DNA from: Pseudovibrio sp. Alg231-02
Lineage (GTDB): Bacteria; Pseudomonadota; Alphaproteobacteria; Rhizobiales; Stappiaceae
NCBI RefSeq assembly: GCF_900143565.1
Contig: NZ_FREX01000007.1
Coordinates: 9-64,008, forward strand
Length of the DNA stretch: 64,000 nt
Direction: 5' to 3'
Of this stretch, positions 41,181 through 49,722 are shown one piece after another. The position numbers and the translations under genes are program-made. How positions within the stretch are numbered: the stretch's first letter is position 1; every line of letters begins with the position of its first letter. The notes beneath the pieces were generated by a model, which was given only the letters and a program-made list of their open reading frames with translations, searched no databases and was not told where the DNA came from.

Positions 41181-42986
41181 TTACTCCGGCAACTCACAGC
41201 AACTTATCAGGTAGTCATAGGCATCAGGGCTCAGCTCCGGGCCAAGAACCCGCTTCAGATCGGCGTTGTAATCACCAAGCCATTTGATTTCCGCACGGGT
41301 CAGATCAACCATGTTGAGCATCTGCGGTTCAATCGGGATGTAAGAAAGGTTCTTGAAAGCGAGGAAACCATCGTCTTCCTCTACAATCTCGAAAAGGTTC
41401 TCAATCCGGATACCGTATTGATCTGCAACGTAATATCCCGGTTCAATGGACATCACCATGCCAGCAACAAGGTCCACCGGATTGTATGGCTTACCGATGC
41501 GTTGTGGTTGTTCATGAACAGAGAGGAAATGCCCTATACCGTGGCCGGTACCGTGATCATAATCGAGCCCTAAATCCCAAAGTGGTCTGCGGGCAAACCC
41601 ATCGATGTGATGGCCTTGCGTTCCCTTTGGAAAACGCAGAGAAGCCAATGCCACAAAGCCTTTGAAAACAGCGGTGTAGGCGGCTTTGAACTCATAAGAT
41701 GTTTCCGAAAATGCAAAGGTACGCGTCGCATCGGTGGTGCCATCCTGATACTGGCCGCCGGAATCCAGCAGATATGTGTGTTCAGGAAGGATCGCAGTAT
41801 TTGAGGTATCCGTGGCTGCATAATGGCACATTGCAGCATTGCCAGCAGCAGCTGAAATGCTTCTAAAGCTTGGATAAACAAAGTCTTTCTGGCGTTTGCG
41901 TTCTGTCAGAATGCGCTCTTCCGCTTCCAGCTCGTACACCGGATCGCCTACCTTGTCTCTTTGCGGAACCTCCCGCTTCAACCACGCAGAAAACTCGGTC
42001 CACGCAATGCCGTCACGCACATGACAGTCGCGTAACCCTTTGAGTTCACTACCGTTCTTCTTAGCTTTGGTGAGCGTGATTGCGCCTTGTTCCATGACTG
42101 GAACGCCACCAGCAGCCTGAACAGCAAGACGGGTTGCGACGGGGGAGAACATCGGGTCGATCAGAACCTGCGTTCCTTTTCCGGTCATTTTTTCCAATGA
42201 GCCGATGAAACTTGCAGGGTCTGCGGTCTCTACATTTTCCAGTTCATACTCACCCAAGCTATTGGAAAGTTTACGAGAATCTACAAACCAACTCGCAGAG
42301 CCATCATCTTTCAGCAGCAGGAAGGAATGTGGGATAGGGTTAAATTCCACGTCATCGCCGCGAACATTTAGAAGCCAGGCGATGTTGTCGGGCTGGGTTT
42401 CAACCAGCGCCTTTGCGCCTTTGTTCTTCAGTTGCGTTGCAATCTCAGCGCGTTTCTCCAGGCTGGTTTTCCCAGCCTTTTCAAGGGAGTACGGTGTAAT
42501 GGGTGAGAGTGGTTTGTCTGGTTGATCAGCCCAGACTGCATCGATGATGTTGCCAGGAGTAGCGATCAGTGTAGCGCCTGCTTCGTCTGCGCCACCAGCG
42601 AAGCGATCCCACAATGCGGAGGGGATAAGCATCGGATCGACGCCGATTTGCTGTCCTGCCTTTATATTGGCAGAAATCCAGTTTTCCAATGGTTCATCAA
42701 AGATATGCTGGTAGGAGAAGAACTCACTGCTACATTGGTTGCGCACCTGAACGGTGTAACGGCCATCAACAAACATAACTGCTTGATCTACCGTGACAAT
42801 TGCCAGACCAGCGGATCCTGTGAAGCCGGTTGCCCATGCCAGACGCTCATCATGCGGGGCACAATACTCCCCCTGATGCTCGTCAAAACGCGGGATGATA
42901 ACTGCATCCAGTCCGTTGCGCTTCAGCTCGTCTCGTATGAGGTTCAAGCGGTCTGTGGTTCTTTCAAATTTCTGATTTTCCAACAT
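41181..42986 (-). CDS. M24-family Xaa-Pro aminopeptidase (aminopeptidase P)
   Basis: A 601-residue metallopeptidase of the long, eukaryote-like aminopeptidase P type: two creatinase-like N-terminal domains, then the pita-bread catalytic domain. Metal ligands are visible as two Asp in LLDSGGQYQDGTTDATR, His in HGTGHGIGHFLSVHE and two Glu in MSIEPGYYV and GIRIENL. It removes the first residue from peptides with Pro in second place. The start ATG 42986 fits the family (FERTTDRLNLIRDEL); a longer in-frame start (43046) would overlap the ABC gene. It lies 26 bp after the last gene of a peptide ABC transporter, so imported proline-rich peptides are its likely food. Confidence 0.92.
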   Translation of the reverse strand: MLENQKFERTTDRLNLIRDELKRNGLDAVIIPRFDEHQGEYCAPHDERLAWATGFTGSAGLAIVTVDQAVMFVDGRYTVQVRNQCSSEFFSYQHIFDEPLENWISANIKAGQQIGVDPMLIPSALWDRFAGGADEAGATLIATPGNIIDAVWADQPDKPLSPITPYSLEKAGKTSLEKRAEIATQLKNKGAKALVETQPDNIAWLLNVRGDDVEFNPIPHSFLLLKDDGSASWFVDSRKLSNSLGEYELENVETADPASFIGSLEKMTGKGTQVLIDPMFSPVATRLAVQAAGGVPVMEQGAITLTKAKKNGSELKGLRDCHVRDGIAWTEFSAWLKREVPQRDKVGDPVYELEAEERILTERKRQKDFVYPSFRSISAAAGNAAMCHYAATDTSNTAILPEHTYLLDSGGQYQDGTTDATRTFAFSETSYEFKAAYTAVFKGFVALASLRFPKGTQGHHIDGFARRPLWDLGLDYDHGTGHGIGHFLSVHEQPQRIGKPYNPVDLVAGMVMSIEPGYYVADQYGIRIENLFEIVEEDDGFLAFKNLSYIPIEPQMLNMVDLTRAEIKWLGDYNADLKRVLGPELSPDAYDYLISCCELPE

Positions 42987-43012
42987 TTTTTGCTCGATCG
43001 TGTGATGGGGTT

Positions 43013-44014
43013 TTATGCTGATAAAAGAGCTTCGGCATGATGACAAGCCACATTACCGAGCTCGTCTAATGCCCTCAATCGGGGAGTTTCACTTTGGCAT
43101 CGCCCTGATGCATGGGGACATCTTGCATGGAACGCGCAGCCCTTTGGCACGTTGAGCGGGCTGGGCAGTTCGCCGGAGATTGACGGGCGAGTATGGCGTT
43201 TGTCTGGATCAAGAGAAGGGGCCGCTGCCAGAAGAGCCTTGGAGTAGGGGTGTTTTGGGGCGTTAAAGAGCTGTTCTGAATCGCCGATCTCAACAATTGT
43301 GCCCAAATAAATCACCGCGACCCTGTGGGAGACATGGCGGACAAGTCTGAGGTCATGCGCTACAAACAGAATGGTCAGATCCAGTTTGTCCTGCAGTTCC
43401 AGCAGCAAGTTCACCACCTGTGCCTGTACCGAAACATCCAGCGCCGACACCAGTTCATCCGCAACCAGCACCTCCGGCTCAACCGACAAAGCCCGTGCAA
43501 TAGCAATGCGTTGGCGTTGCCCGCCAGAAAACTCATGGGGCAACTTATCCGCAGCATCTTGCGGCAGGCGCACCAGATCAAGCAGCTCGGCAATGCGATC
43601 ATTGATCTGTTCGGGAGGCCGCATGTTATGAACACGCAGAGCTTCCGTGAGCACCTGTCGGACTGTCATGCGGGGATTGAGGGAGGAGTAAGGGTCCTGA
43701 AACATCATCTGGACCTTGCGGTTATACTCCCGCAATGCCCCCGCATCTTTGGCGGCAACCTCTTGCCCGTCATAGCGGATGGTGCCTTTGTCAGCCTCAT
43801 AAAGACGGGCCAGACAACGGGCTAAAGTGGACTTTCCGCAGCCGGATTCGCCAACAATGCCAAGGGTTTCACCCCGTTTCACCTCAAGGCTTACCCCGTT
43901 GAGTGCTTTAACGATGCGTTTTTCTTTGCGTTGAATTGCGTCGAAGAGGGTTCTTTTGAGCGGAAAGTGTAAATGAAGGTCTTCAACTTCCAAAACCGGA
44001 GCTTCATAGGTCAT
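43013..44014 (-). CDS. Peptide ABC transporter ATP-binding protein (DppF/OppF type)
   Basis: A 333-residue ATPase: Walker A GIVGESGCGKSTLARC, Q-loop MMFQDPYSSLNPRM, signature FSGGQRQRIAIARAL, Walker B LVADELVSALDVS, H-loop FVAHDL. It ends in the oligopeptide-transporter C-terminal domain with Cys in KGCAFHARCPHASGRCQ and later VACHHAEA, where some members bind an iron-sulfur cluster. It powers import with the DppD-type ATPase, whose stop it overlaps by 4 bases. It lies fifth in the minus-strand operon A-B-C-D-F-aminopeptidase. Confidence 0.94.
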   Translation of the reverse strand: MTYEAPVLEVEDLHLHFPLKRTLFDAIQRKEKRIVKALNGVSLEVKRGETLGIVGESGCGKSTLARCLARLYEADKGTIRYDGQEVAAKDAGALREYNRKVQMMFQDPYSSLNPRMTVRQVLTEALRVHNMRPPEQINDRIAELLDLVRLPQDAADKLPHEFSGGQRQRIAIARALSVEPEVLVADELVSALDVSVQAQVVNLLLELQDKLDLTILFVAHDLRLVRHVSHRVAVIYLGTIVEIGDSEQLFNAPKHPYSKALLAAAPSLDPDKRHTRPSISGELPSPLNVPKGCAFHARCPHASGRCQSETPRLRALDELGNVACHHAEALLSA

Positions 44015-45006
44015 GCCAACACCTCCTCACGAATGTCTACTGTGAAATGGCAGGCAGATGAAATTCCATCCCCCAACACGGAGAGTGGTGGTTTACTACC
44101 AAGGCACACATCCTCCGCTTTGTGGCAGCGCGGCGCAAAGGCGCATCCTTTCGGCAGGGCATCCAGCGCCGGTGGTGTGCCGGGAACAGAGTACAGTGGT
44201 GTGCGGGGTGGAATGTTCTCCGGTACCGACTTCAGCAGCCCAAGTGTGTATGGGTGCCGAGGTCGTTTCAGGACATCACGAACTGAACCGGTTTCTACCA
44301 GGCGACCAGCGTACATCACCGCCACGCGATCACAGGTTTGTGCAACGACCCCCAGATCATGGGTCACCAGCACAATCGCCATATTGAGGTTTTTGGCCAG
44401 CGACAACAGCAGCTGTAGGATCTGATCCTGAATGGTCACGTCCAGCGCCGTGGTTGGTTCATCCGCCAGCAAAAGCTCCGGATTGGATGCCAGTGCGATG
44501 GCGATCATCACGCGTTGGCGCATGCCGCCGGAGAACTGGTGCGGGAAGTCTTTGAGGCGGGACGAGGCGCTGGGAATACCAACAGTATCCAGCAGTTCAA
44601 TAGCGCGGGCTTTGCGGGCACGGCGATCCAGATCGGTGTGGGCTTTCAGGTTCTCCTCAATTTGCAACCCAATAGTGAGCAGCGGGTTGAGCGAGGTCAT
44701 CGGCTCCTGAAAGATCATGGAGATCTGACTTCCACGAACGCACTGCAATTGCTTGTCTGTGCGGGTGAGCAGATCCTCTCCCTTCCAGTAAACATTGCCT
44801 TCTACTGTGCCGTAATCCCGTGCAAGGCCGATGATGGAGCGCAGACTGATGGATTTACCAGAGCCACTTTCGCCCACCAGACCAAGCACTTCGCCAGCGC
44901 GCACGTCAAAGGAGATGCCATCAACAGCGCGCAACGCGCGGCCTTTGCTGTGAAAGGTGGTTGTGAGGTCTCGAACCTGTAACAGGCTCTCGTTTTGGTT
45001 GGTCAT
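44011..45006 (-). CDS. Peptide ABC transporter ATP-binding protein (DppD/OppD type)
   Basis: A 331-residue ATPase: Walker A GLVGESGSGKSISLRS, Q-loop MIFQEPMTSLNPLL, signature FSGGMRQRVMIAIAL, Walker B LLADEPTTALDVT, H-loop LVTHDLGVVAQ. Its C-terminal oligopeptide domain has KGCAFAPRCHKAEDVCLG and SACHF. It pairs with the DppF-type ATPase to drive import of di- or oligopeptides. The start (45006) shares a base with the DppC stop. The family is certain; peptide length preference cannot be read. Confidence 0.94.
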   Translation of the reverse strand: MTNQNESLLQVRDLTTTFHSKGRALRAVDGISFDVRAGEVLGLVGESGSGKSISLRSIIGLARDYGTVEGNVYWKGEDLLTRTDKQLQCVRGSQISMIFQEPMTSLNPLLTIGLQIEENLKAHTDLDRRARKARAIELLDTVGIPSASSRLKDFPHQFSGGMRQRVMIAIALASNPELLLADEPTTALDVTIQDQILQLLLSLAKNLNMAIVLVTHDLGVVAQTCDRVAVMYAGRLVETGSVRDVLKRPRHPYTLGLLKSVPENIPPRTPLYSVPGTPPALDALPKGCAFAPRCHKAEDVCLGSKPPLSVLGDGISSACHFTVDIREEVLA

Positions 45007-45881
45007 TATGATGCCCCCCGTGGTCTGAGAACATCAGCAAGGCTGTCTCCAACAAGAGAGAAACCAAGCCCAGTCACAACAATCGCAATGCCCGGCATCA
45101 GGCTCATCCACCAGGCGGTGGTGATGAAGTTACGCCCTTCTGCGATCAGCACGCCCCATTCTGCCTGCGGTGGCTGTGCGCCAAGGCCGAGATAACCAAG
45201 AGAAGACCCAAGCAGGATGGCGAGCGCCATGTCGGTCATCCAATAGGTGATCAGCGGCGTTGTGGCGTTGGGCAACAAATGGCGGAAGATGATGCGGGTA
45301 GAGGAGTAGCCCATCACCCGTCCGGCAGAGGCATAATCGCTGGTCATTTGCGTCATGATTTCTGCACGGGTGAGGCGGGCATAGTAGACCCACTGTACAA
45401 GCGTCACCGCCACATACATGTTGGTCAGCCCCGGTCCCAAAACTGCAACAACTGCAATGACCAGCACCAGAAACGGGAAGGTGATGGTGACATCCACCAA
45501 GCGGCCAAAGAGCACATCGGCAATGCCGCCGTGATAGGCCACCAGCGATCCGACCACAACGCCAATCACCATGGCGAAGAAGGTGGCAAAAAACGCGATT
45601 TGCATATCAACCTGATACGCCCAGATCACGCGGGAAAGGGTGTCGCGGCCCAAATTGTCCGTGCCAAACGGATGCGCCCAGCTTGGTGACTTCTGGATCG
45701 CATTAAAGTCAAAGGCGTTGGGATCATATGGTGCAAACGCCCATGGGAACACAGCCAGCAGGATGGAAGAGGACAGGATGAAGAAGCCAAGCAGGAAGCC
45801 TGGACGAAGCAGAGCTTTGACCCGTGGATGGAGCTTTTTCTTCTGCGGCGTGCTGGCTTGGAGTGTATCGAGCTGGGTCAT
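45006..45881 (-). CDS. Peptide ABC transporter permease (DppC type)
   Basis: A 291-residue permease with six membrane helices: the first at about residues 29-50 (LLGFFILSSSILLAVFPWAF), then the long periplasmic loop with HPFGTDNLGRDTLSRVIWA typical of DppC/OppC, and the EAA motif region LPNATTPLITYWMTDMALAI. It forms the pore with the DppB-type permease. It overlaps dppB by 4 bases (ATGA) and dppD by one, so the inner-membrane genes are translated as a chain. Confidence 0.93.
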   Translation of the reverse strand: MTQLDTLQASTPQKKKLHPRVKALLRPGFLLGFFILSSSILLAVFPWAFAPYDPNAFDFNAIQKSPSWAHPFGTDNLGRDTLSRVIWAYQVDMQIAFFATFFAMVIGVVVGSLVAYHGGIADVLFGRLVDVTITFPFLVLVIAVVAVLGPGLTNMYVAVTLVQWVYYARLTRAEIMTQMTSDYASAGRVMGYSSTRIIFRHLLPNATTPLITYWMTDMALAILLGSSLGYLGLGAQPPQAEWGVLIAEGRNFITTAWWMSLMPGIAIVVTGLGFSLVGDSLADVLRPRGAS

Positions 45882-46819
45882 GACAGGCGTAACCTCGGAT
45901 CAAGCCATGCCTGCACCATGTCGGTGAACAGAAACACGAGAGAAACCATAACAGCGAAGGTGAGGGTGAGGCCCTGTATCAGCGGGTAGTCACGGGCAAA
46001 TATCGCCTCCAGCATCAACCGGCCAAGACCGGGAACCGCGAACACCGTCTCCGTCACCAGCGTTCCGCTCATCAAATTGCCGATGGAAAGGCCGAGCAAT
46101 GTAACGGTGGAAATGAGCGCATTGCGCAGGACATGGCGACCCAGAATAACGCTTCGGGATAACCCCTTGGAGCGGGCAAACTGCACATAGTCGGCATCCA
46201 GCACCTCAATCACGGCAGATCGCAAATTCCGCATGATGATGGCGGAGGTGTAAAGCGCAACCGTCAACGCGGGCAACATCAAGTGGTGCAAGTGCTGCAA
46301 AAACGTCGTGCCATAACCACCAACCGGAAACAGTCGCAAGGAGGCGGCGAGGAAGGTGAGCAGCAGCAGGCCGATGTAAAACACAGGGGTCGACAAGCCG
46401 ACCTGAAAACCACTGCGAATGGCAATGTCGAGCCCGCGGTTTTTGTTCAGCGCGGCGACAAAGGCCAATGGACCAGCAATGAGAATGGAAAGACAAACGG
46501 CATAAAGGGTGAGGAACGCGGTGACTGGAATGCGTTCTATAATAACGTCCAGAACAGGCGCTTTGAGAAGAATGGATGTGCCCATATCTCCACTCAAAGT
46601 GTTCTTTACAAAATAGAAGAACTGCATGACCAGCGGTTCATTTAACCCGAGTTTTTGGCGGATGAGTTCCAGCTGAGCTTCGGTGGCTTTGGCATCGGCC
46701 ATGGCGATGGCCGGATCCCCTGGCAGCATACGTACCAGCAGAAAGATAACGACCATCACAAGAAGAAAGGTCGGAATAATCTGCAGCAGCCGTGACACCA
46801 GATAGGAAAGTGACGACAT
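45878..46819 (-). CDS. Peptide ABC transporter permease (DppB type)
   Basis: A 313-residue permease with six membrane helices: LLQIIPTFLLVMVVIFLLVR at the start, then LPGDPAIAMADAKATE, LGLNEPLVMQFFYFV, and the EAA-type segment SKGLSRSVILGRHVLRNALI with GTLVTETVFAVPGLGRLM. All are typical of DppB/GsiC. It forms the channel with the DppC-type permease. It is separated from the binding-protein gene upstream by a 186-bp gap with two hairpins, which would lower permease synthesis relative to the binding protein. Confidence 0.93.
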   Translation of the reverse strand: MSSLSYLVSRLLQIIPTFLLVMVVIFLLVRMLPGDPAIAMADAKATEAQLELIRQKLGLNEPLVMQFFYFVKNTLSGDMGTSILLKAPVLDVIIERIPVTAFLTLYAVCLSILIAGPLAFVAALNKNRGLDIAIRSGFQVGLSTPVFYIGLLLLTFLAASLRLFPVGGYGTTFLQHLHHLMLPALTVALYTSAIIMRNLRSAVIEVLDADYVQFARSKGLSRSVILGRHVLRNALISTVTLLGLSIGNLMSGTLVTETVFAVPGLGRLMLEAIFARDYPLIQGLTLTFAVMVSLVFLFTDMVQAWLDPRLRLS

Positions 46820-46850
46820 TCCTGAGTCCTAATAGGGCGTGAGCATTGAG

Positions 46851-46887
46851 AGCCGAAGCGACAGATAATGGGATTGACGCTTCGGCT
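46851..46887 (-). repeat. Hairpin in the gap between binding-protein and permease genes (proximal to dppB)
   Basis: AGCCGAAGCG (46851-46860) pairs perfectly with CGCTTCGGCT (46878-46887) around a 17-base loop. It is the second of two hairpins in this gap. On the minus strand no T-run follows. It could act as partial terminator or stabiliser. Confidence 0.6.
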
Positions 46888-46958
46888 TTCCGGATTGCAT
46901 AGGGCAGACGGTCCGGTCCTGCCGTTTTCTGATCAGACCACCCGCTCCGTTTACTTCA

Positions 46959-46990
46959 CACCCGGCTTACCTGTTGATGCAGGCCGGGTG
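46959..46990 (-). repeat. Hairpin just after the peptide-binding-protein gene
   Basis: CACCCGGC (46959-46966) pairs with GCCGGGTG (46983-46990) around a 16-base loop, 15 bp past the stop of the binding-protein gene (minus strand). With the hairpin at 46851-46887 it forms a double structure between the first and second genes of the operon. Confidence 0.6.
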
Positions 46991-47005
46991 CACTCAGAGG
47001 AGGAG

Positions 47006-48583
47006 TTATTTTGCAATCCACGCCGAGGAGAACTCATTGTTCCCCAACGGTGTCTGGAGATAACCGTTCACGTTGGCAGACAGAGCAACAGCAAATGGCG
47101 TTTCATAGAGGAACAGAAGCGGAGCCGCATCTGCATAGATTTCCTGCATGCGCTTGTACTGCTCACTGCGTTTTTCCGGATCGATCTCGGTGTTGGAGGC
47201 CTCAAAAAGGGAGTTGAACTCCGCGTTGTTCCAACCAGTCCCAACAGCTTTACGGGTTGGGTAATAACCCAGCCAACCTGCAACCTGTGCCGGATCATTC
47301 ACATCATTCACCCAGCCATAGGTGTGAATGTCGAACTCACCGGAGCGGTTCTTCGCGCCGCGGGTCGGGTTATCAACCTGCTCCACTTTCACGTTGACGC
47401 CAATGGCGCCCCACATCTGCTGGATGGCAGCAAACAGAGTTGCGTCATCAGAAGAGCCTGCAAGTGTGGTCAGCGTGATTTCAGCCCCTTCAAGACCTGA
47501 TGCAGCAGCAAGTTCTTTCGCCTTGGCAACATCATATGGGTAAAGCGGACCGCCATCATGTGCCAGCTGGGTTGTCGATGCCATCAGTGGGGATGTCATG
47601 GACTTGCCAGTGCCATGCGTGATCAGCTGAACCAGTGCATCCTTGTTGATGGCATAGTTCAGCGCCTGACGCGCCTCTTTGGTTGCCATCGGGTTTGGAG
47701 ACCCATCGGCGCGGGTTTCACGCGAGTTGATCGGGCTGTAGATGATGCGGGTGGATGGATACAGCTCCATGTTGATCGCAGGGTCTGCCTTCAGCTCAGC
47801 CACGCGAGAGAATGGAACAAACTCAGCACCGTTCACTTCACCTGCCTGCAGTTTCAGGATACGGGTTGCATCATCCGGAATCACGACGAAGCTGACCTCA
47901 TCCAGATACGGCAGTGGTTTACCGTCTTCGCCCTGACGCCAGTAATGCGGGTTGGCGGAAAATGTCATGGTGCTGCCGCGGCTACGATCTTTCAGCGTAA
48001 ACGGGCCGGAAACAGGCGTACCGGGAGCGAAAAGAGCAGTTGCCTTTTCCTGATCGGTTGCCCCTGGCGCAGCGTCAAACGCGGCCTTGGACACGATCGC
48101 GGTGTTGAAAGTTGCCAGAATAGAGATGATGGTCGGGTCAGGGTTCTTCATGGCGAGCGTCACGCCATTGTCGGTCGCAGTGATACTTTCAACAGAGCCA
48201 AGAAGGCCAGACCATGGACCGAAATCAGGGTTGGTGGCGCGCTCCAGCGAAAACTTTACATCAGCTGGTGTAATTGCAGAACCATCGGAAAATTTGATGC
48301 CGTCGCGCAGGGTGATGGAGATGGTTTTACCATCTGCGGAAACCTCATAACCGGATGCGAGGCCCGGTACGATGGTTTTGCCATCTGCCTTGGTGCGGAG
48401 CAGGGTATCATAGAGGTTTGTGACCATCCAGATATCCGGGTTCCGGTCTGCATAGACTGGATCAACCAGATTGGAATCATCATAGCGGGCAAAGGTGAGC
48501 GTGCCACCACGTTCTACGGCCTGAGCCGAATTGATGGCGAGCATCGACACGCCTGCAAGCGCGGCAATCAACAAAGTCTTCAT
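47006..48583 (-). CDS. Peptide ABC transporter substrate-binding protein (DppA-like)
   Basis: A 525-residue periplasmic protein of the SBP_bac_5 family. It has a signal peptide (KTLLIAALAGVSMLAINSAQ, then AVERGG). Family phrases follow: GGTLTFARYDDSNLVDPVYA, ITLRDGIKFSDGSAITPADVKFSLER broken at residue about 105, GPFTLKDRSRGS, LQAGEVNGAEFVPFS and ARQALNYAINKDAL. It captures peptides and passes them to the DppB/C permeases. GAGGGG lies before the ATG at 48583. It is the first gene of the operon; a paired TGATATATCA motif about 100 bp upstream may be the control site. Two hairpins separate it from dppB. Confidence 0.94.
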   Translation of the reverse strand: MKTLLIAALAGVSMLAINSAQAVERGGTLTFARYDDSNLVDPVYADRNPDIWMVTNLYDTLLRTKADGKTIVPGLASGYEVSADGKTISITLRDGIKFSDGSAITPADVKFSLERATNPDFGPWSGLLGSVESITATDNGVTLAMKNPDPTIISILATFNTAIVSKAAFDAAPGATDQEKATALFAPGTPVSGPFTLKDRSRGSTMTFSANPHYWRQGEDGKPLPYLDEVSFVVIPDDATRILKLQAGEVNGAEFVPFSRVAELKADPAINMELYPSTRIIYSPINSRETRADGSPNPMATKEARQALNYAINKDALVQLITHGTGKSMTSPLMASTTQLAHDGGPLYPYDVAKAKELAAASGLEGAEITLTTLAGSSDDATLFAAIQQMWGAIGVNVKVEQVDNPTRGAKNRSGEFDIHTYGWVNDVNDPAQVAGWLGYYPTRKAVGTGWNNAEFNSLFEASNTEIDPEKRSEQYKRMQEIYADAAPLLFLYETPFAVALSANVNGYLQTPLGNNEFSSAWIAK

Positions 48584-48684
48584 GATAGTCCCCTCAATTG
48601 ATACACGCCGGACCTGCTTATTATTTTATGATGCATGGTGGCGTGCAGGTGGTGGCCTCTCCCAAAAATTCCATTAGCCACCGG

Positions 48685-48714
48685 TGATATATCAGTATTA
48701 TCTCTGATATATCT
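48685..48714. promoter_or_regulatory. Duplicated TGATATATC palindrome, candidate operator of the peptide operon
   Basis: TGATATATCA (48685-48694) is a perfect palindrome. TGATATATCT (48705-48714) repeats it with one change exactly 20 bp later, two helical turns. Read together the halves also form a larger inverted repeat (GATATATCAG/CTGATATATC). It is about 100 bp upstream of the binding-protein start. The shape suits a GntR-type or similar dimeric regulator, none of which is encoded nearby. Confidence 0.45.
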
Positions 48715-48916
48715 CTGTTGGCAAGAGGCAAAACTCAGTAAAGAAGAATTTTCATGACAACAAATCTATGCGGGGAGATAGTTTAGAAGTGAAATATTGC
48801 TAAAATTGCAGTTTCACTGAGAGAAACTTGCGCCCATTCTTCCTAGGAAGCTTAGAGGTATTCTAACAATCTCGGAGCCAAACTATTGATGTATTCTGGA
48901 ATGATGCTCTTCAAAC

Positions 48917-48956
48917 GCGAAAACGCGGCGCAGGAATATTTTTCCGACACCGCGTT
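48917..48956 (-). terminator. Probable terminator of the maleylacetoacetate isomerase gene
   Basis: Read on the minus strand, AACGCGG pairs with CCGCGTT (48950-48956 and 48922-48928) around a 21-base loop and runs into TTTTCGCG. A second small hairpin (48981-48999) overlaps the stop codon itself. Confidence 0.55.
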
Positions 48957-48996
48957 AAAAATGAAGCTCATTCATTGAACTGAGGGATATTTTCCC

Positions 48997-49632
48997 TCAC
49001 GCAACCTGTTTTGGGGCAGCCTTTTGAAAGGCTTCAATCTGCTCTGTTTGCTCGAAAATAGCACTGATGCGCGTGAGGTGAGAGCGGTCTACGCCCCAGC
49101 GATCCGCATTGTAAACTTGCGGCACAAGGCAGATATCAGCCAGTCCCACCTGATCCCCATGACAGAACGTGCCGCTCTGCCCATCTGCCAGCATCTGCTC
49201 AAAAGCATCGAGGCCTTTGGCGATGAACTCACGCATCCAGTCAATTTTGACCTGATCATCTCCGCCAGCCAGCTCTACAATGCGCTGAACCACACCCAAG
49301 TTACAAACCGGGTGAATATCCATCGCGATTGCATGAGACAGCGCACGGACGCGGGCCCGTTCGCGGGCGGTGGATGGCAACAGGGCAGGGGATGGGTGCA
49401 GCTCATCCAGATATTCGATGATGGCGAGGGACTGGGTCAGCATATCGCCGTCCAGATCCAGCGACGGCACAAAGCCTTGCGGATTGCGGCTCAGGTTTTC
49501 ATCGGCCTTTTGCTCGCCTTTGAGCAGATTGACCGTGACCATATCGTAGGAGAGCCCTTTCAGGTTCAGTGCGATGCGGACCCGGTAACTCGCGGAAGAA
49601 CGCCAGTAATCATATAATTTTATGTTGCTCAT
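48997..49632 (-). CDS. maiA: Maleylacetoacetate isomerase (zeta-class glutathione transferase)
   Basis: A 211-residue zeta-class GST: LYDYWRSSASYRVRIALNLK near the N terminus contains the family's Ser-Ser-x-Ser-x-Arg motif, which binds glutathione and the substrate; later NPQGFVPSLDLDG and ITQSLAIIEYLDE-type (LTQSLAIIEYLDELHP), then CHGDQVGLADICLVPQVYNA. It isomerises maleylacetoacetate to fumarylacetoacetate with glutathione (tyrosine/homogentisate route), or maleylpyruvate in the gentisate route. The fumarylacetoacetase gene lies 1 kb away on the opposite strand, favouring the homogentisate type. A MarR gene lies upstream on the same strand; a hairpin between them may end the MarR transcript. 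Confidence 0.92.
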   Translation of the reverse strand: MSNIKLYDYWRSSASYRVRIALNLKGLSYDMVTVNLLKGEQKADENLSRNPQGFVPSLDLDGDMLTQSLAIIEYLDELHPSPALLPSTARERARVRALSHAIAMDIHPVCNLGVVQRIVELAGGDDQVKIDWMREFIAKGLDAFEQMLADGQSGTFCHGDQVGLADICLVPQVYNADRWGVDRSHLTRISAIFEQTEQIEAFQKAAPKQVA

Positions 49633-49673
49633 CGTATTGGCGCCCCCTCCCAGAGCTCAATTCATGATCTTAC

Positions 49674-49721
49674 GCGTATCCTTCCCCGAGAGTCGGTTCC
49701 CGACTTTTGAGGGGGATACGC
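49674..49721 (-). terminator. Nested hairpin between the marR and maiA genes
   Basis: GCGTATCC (49674-49681) pairs with GGATACGC (49714-49721), and inside it AGTCGG (49691-49696) pairs with CCGACT (49700-49705). It begins one base past the MarR stop codon. It may end or attenuate MarR transcription before maiA. Confidence 0.6.
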
Positions 49722-49722
49722 T

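Larger units (their letters stand above)
48584..48996. other. Noncoding interval between the peptide operon and the maleylacetoacetate isomerase gene
   Basis: About 410 bp without a supportable gene. It contains the promoter region of the peptide ABC operon (minus strand, starting 48583), with a duplicated palindrome at 48685-48714. At the other end a hairpin with T-run (48917-48956) probably terminates the isomerase transcript. The middle (48720-48900) is A/T-rich, and I see no further structure in it. Confidence 0.6.
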
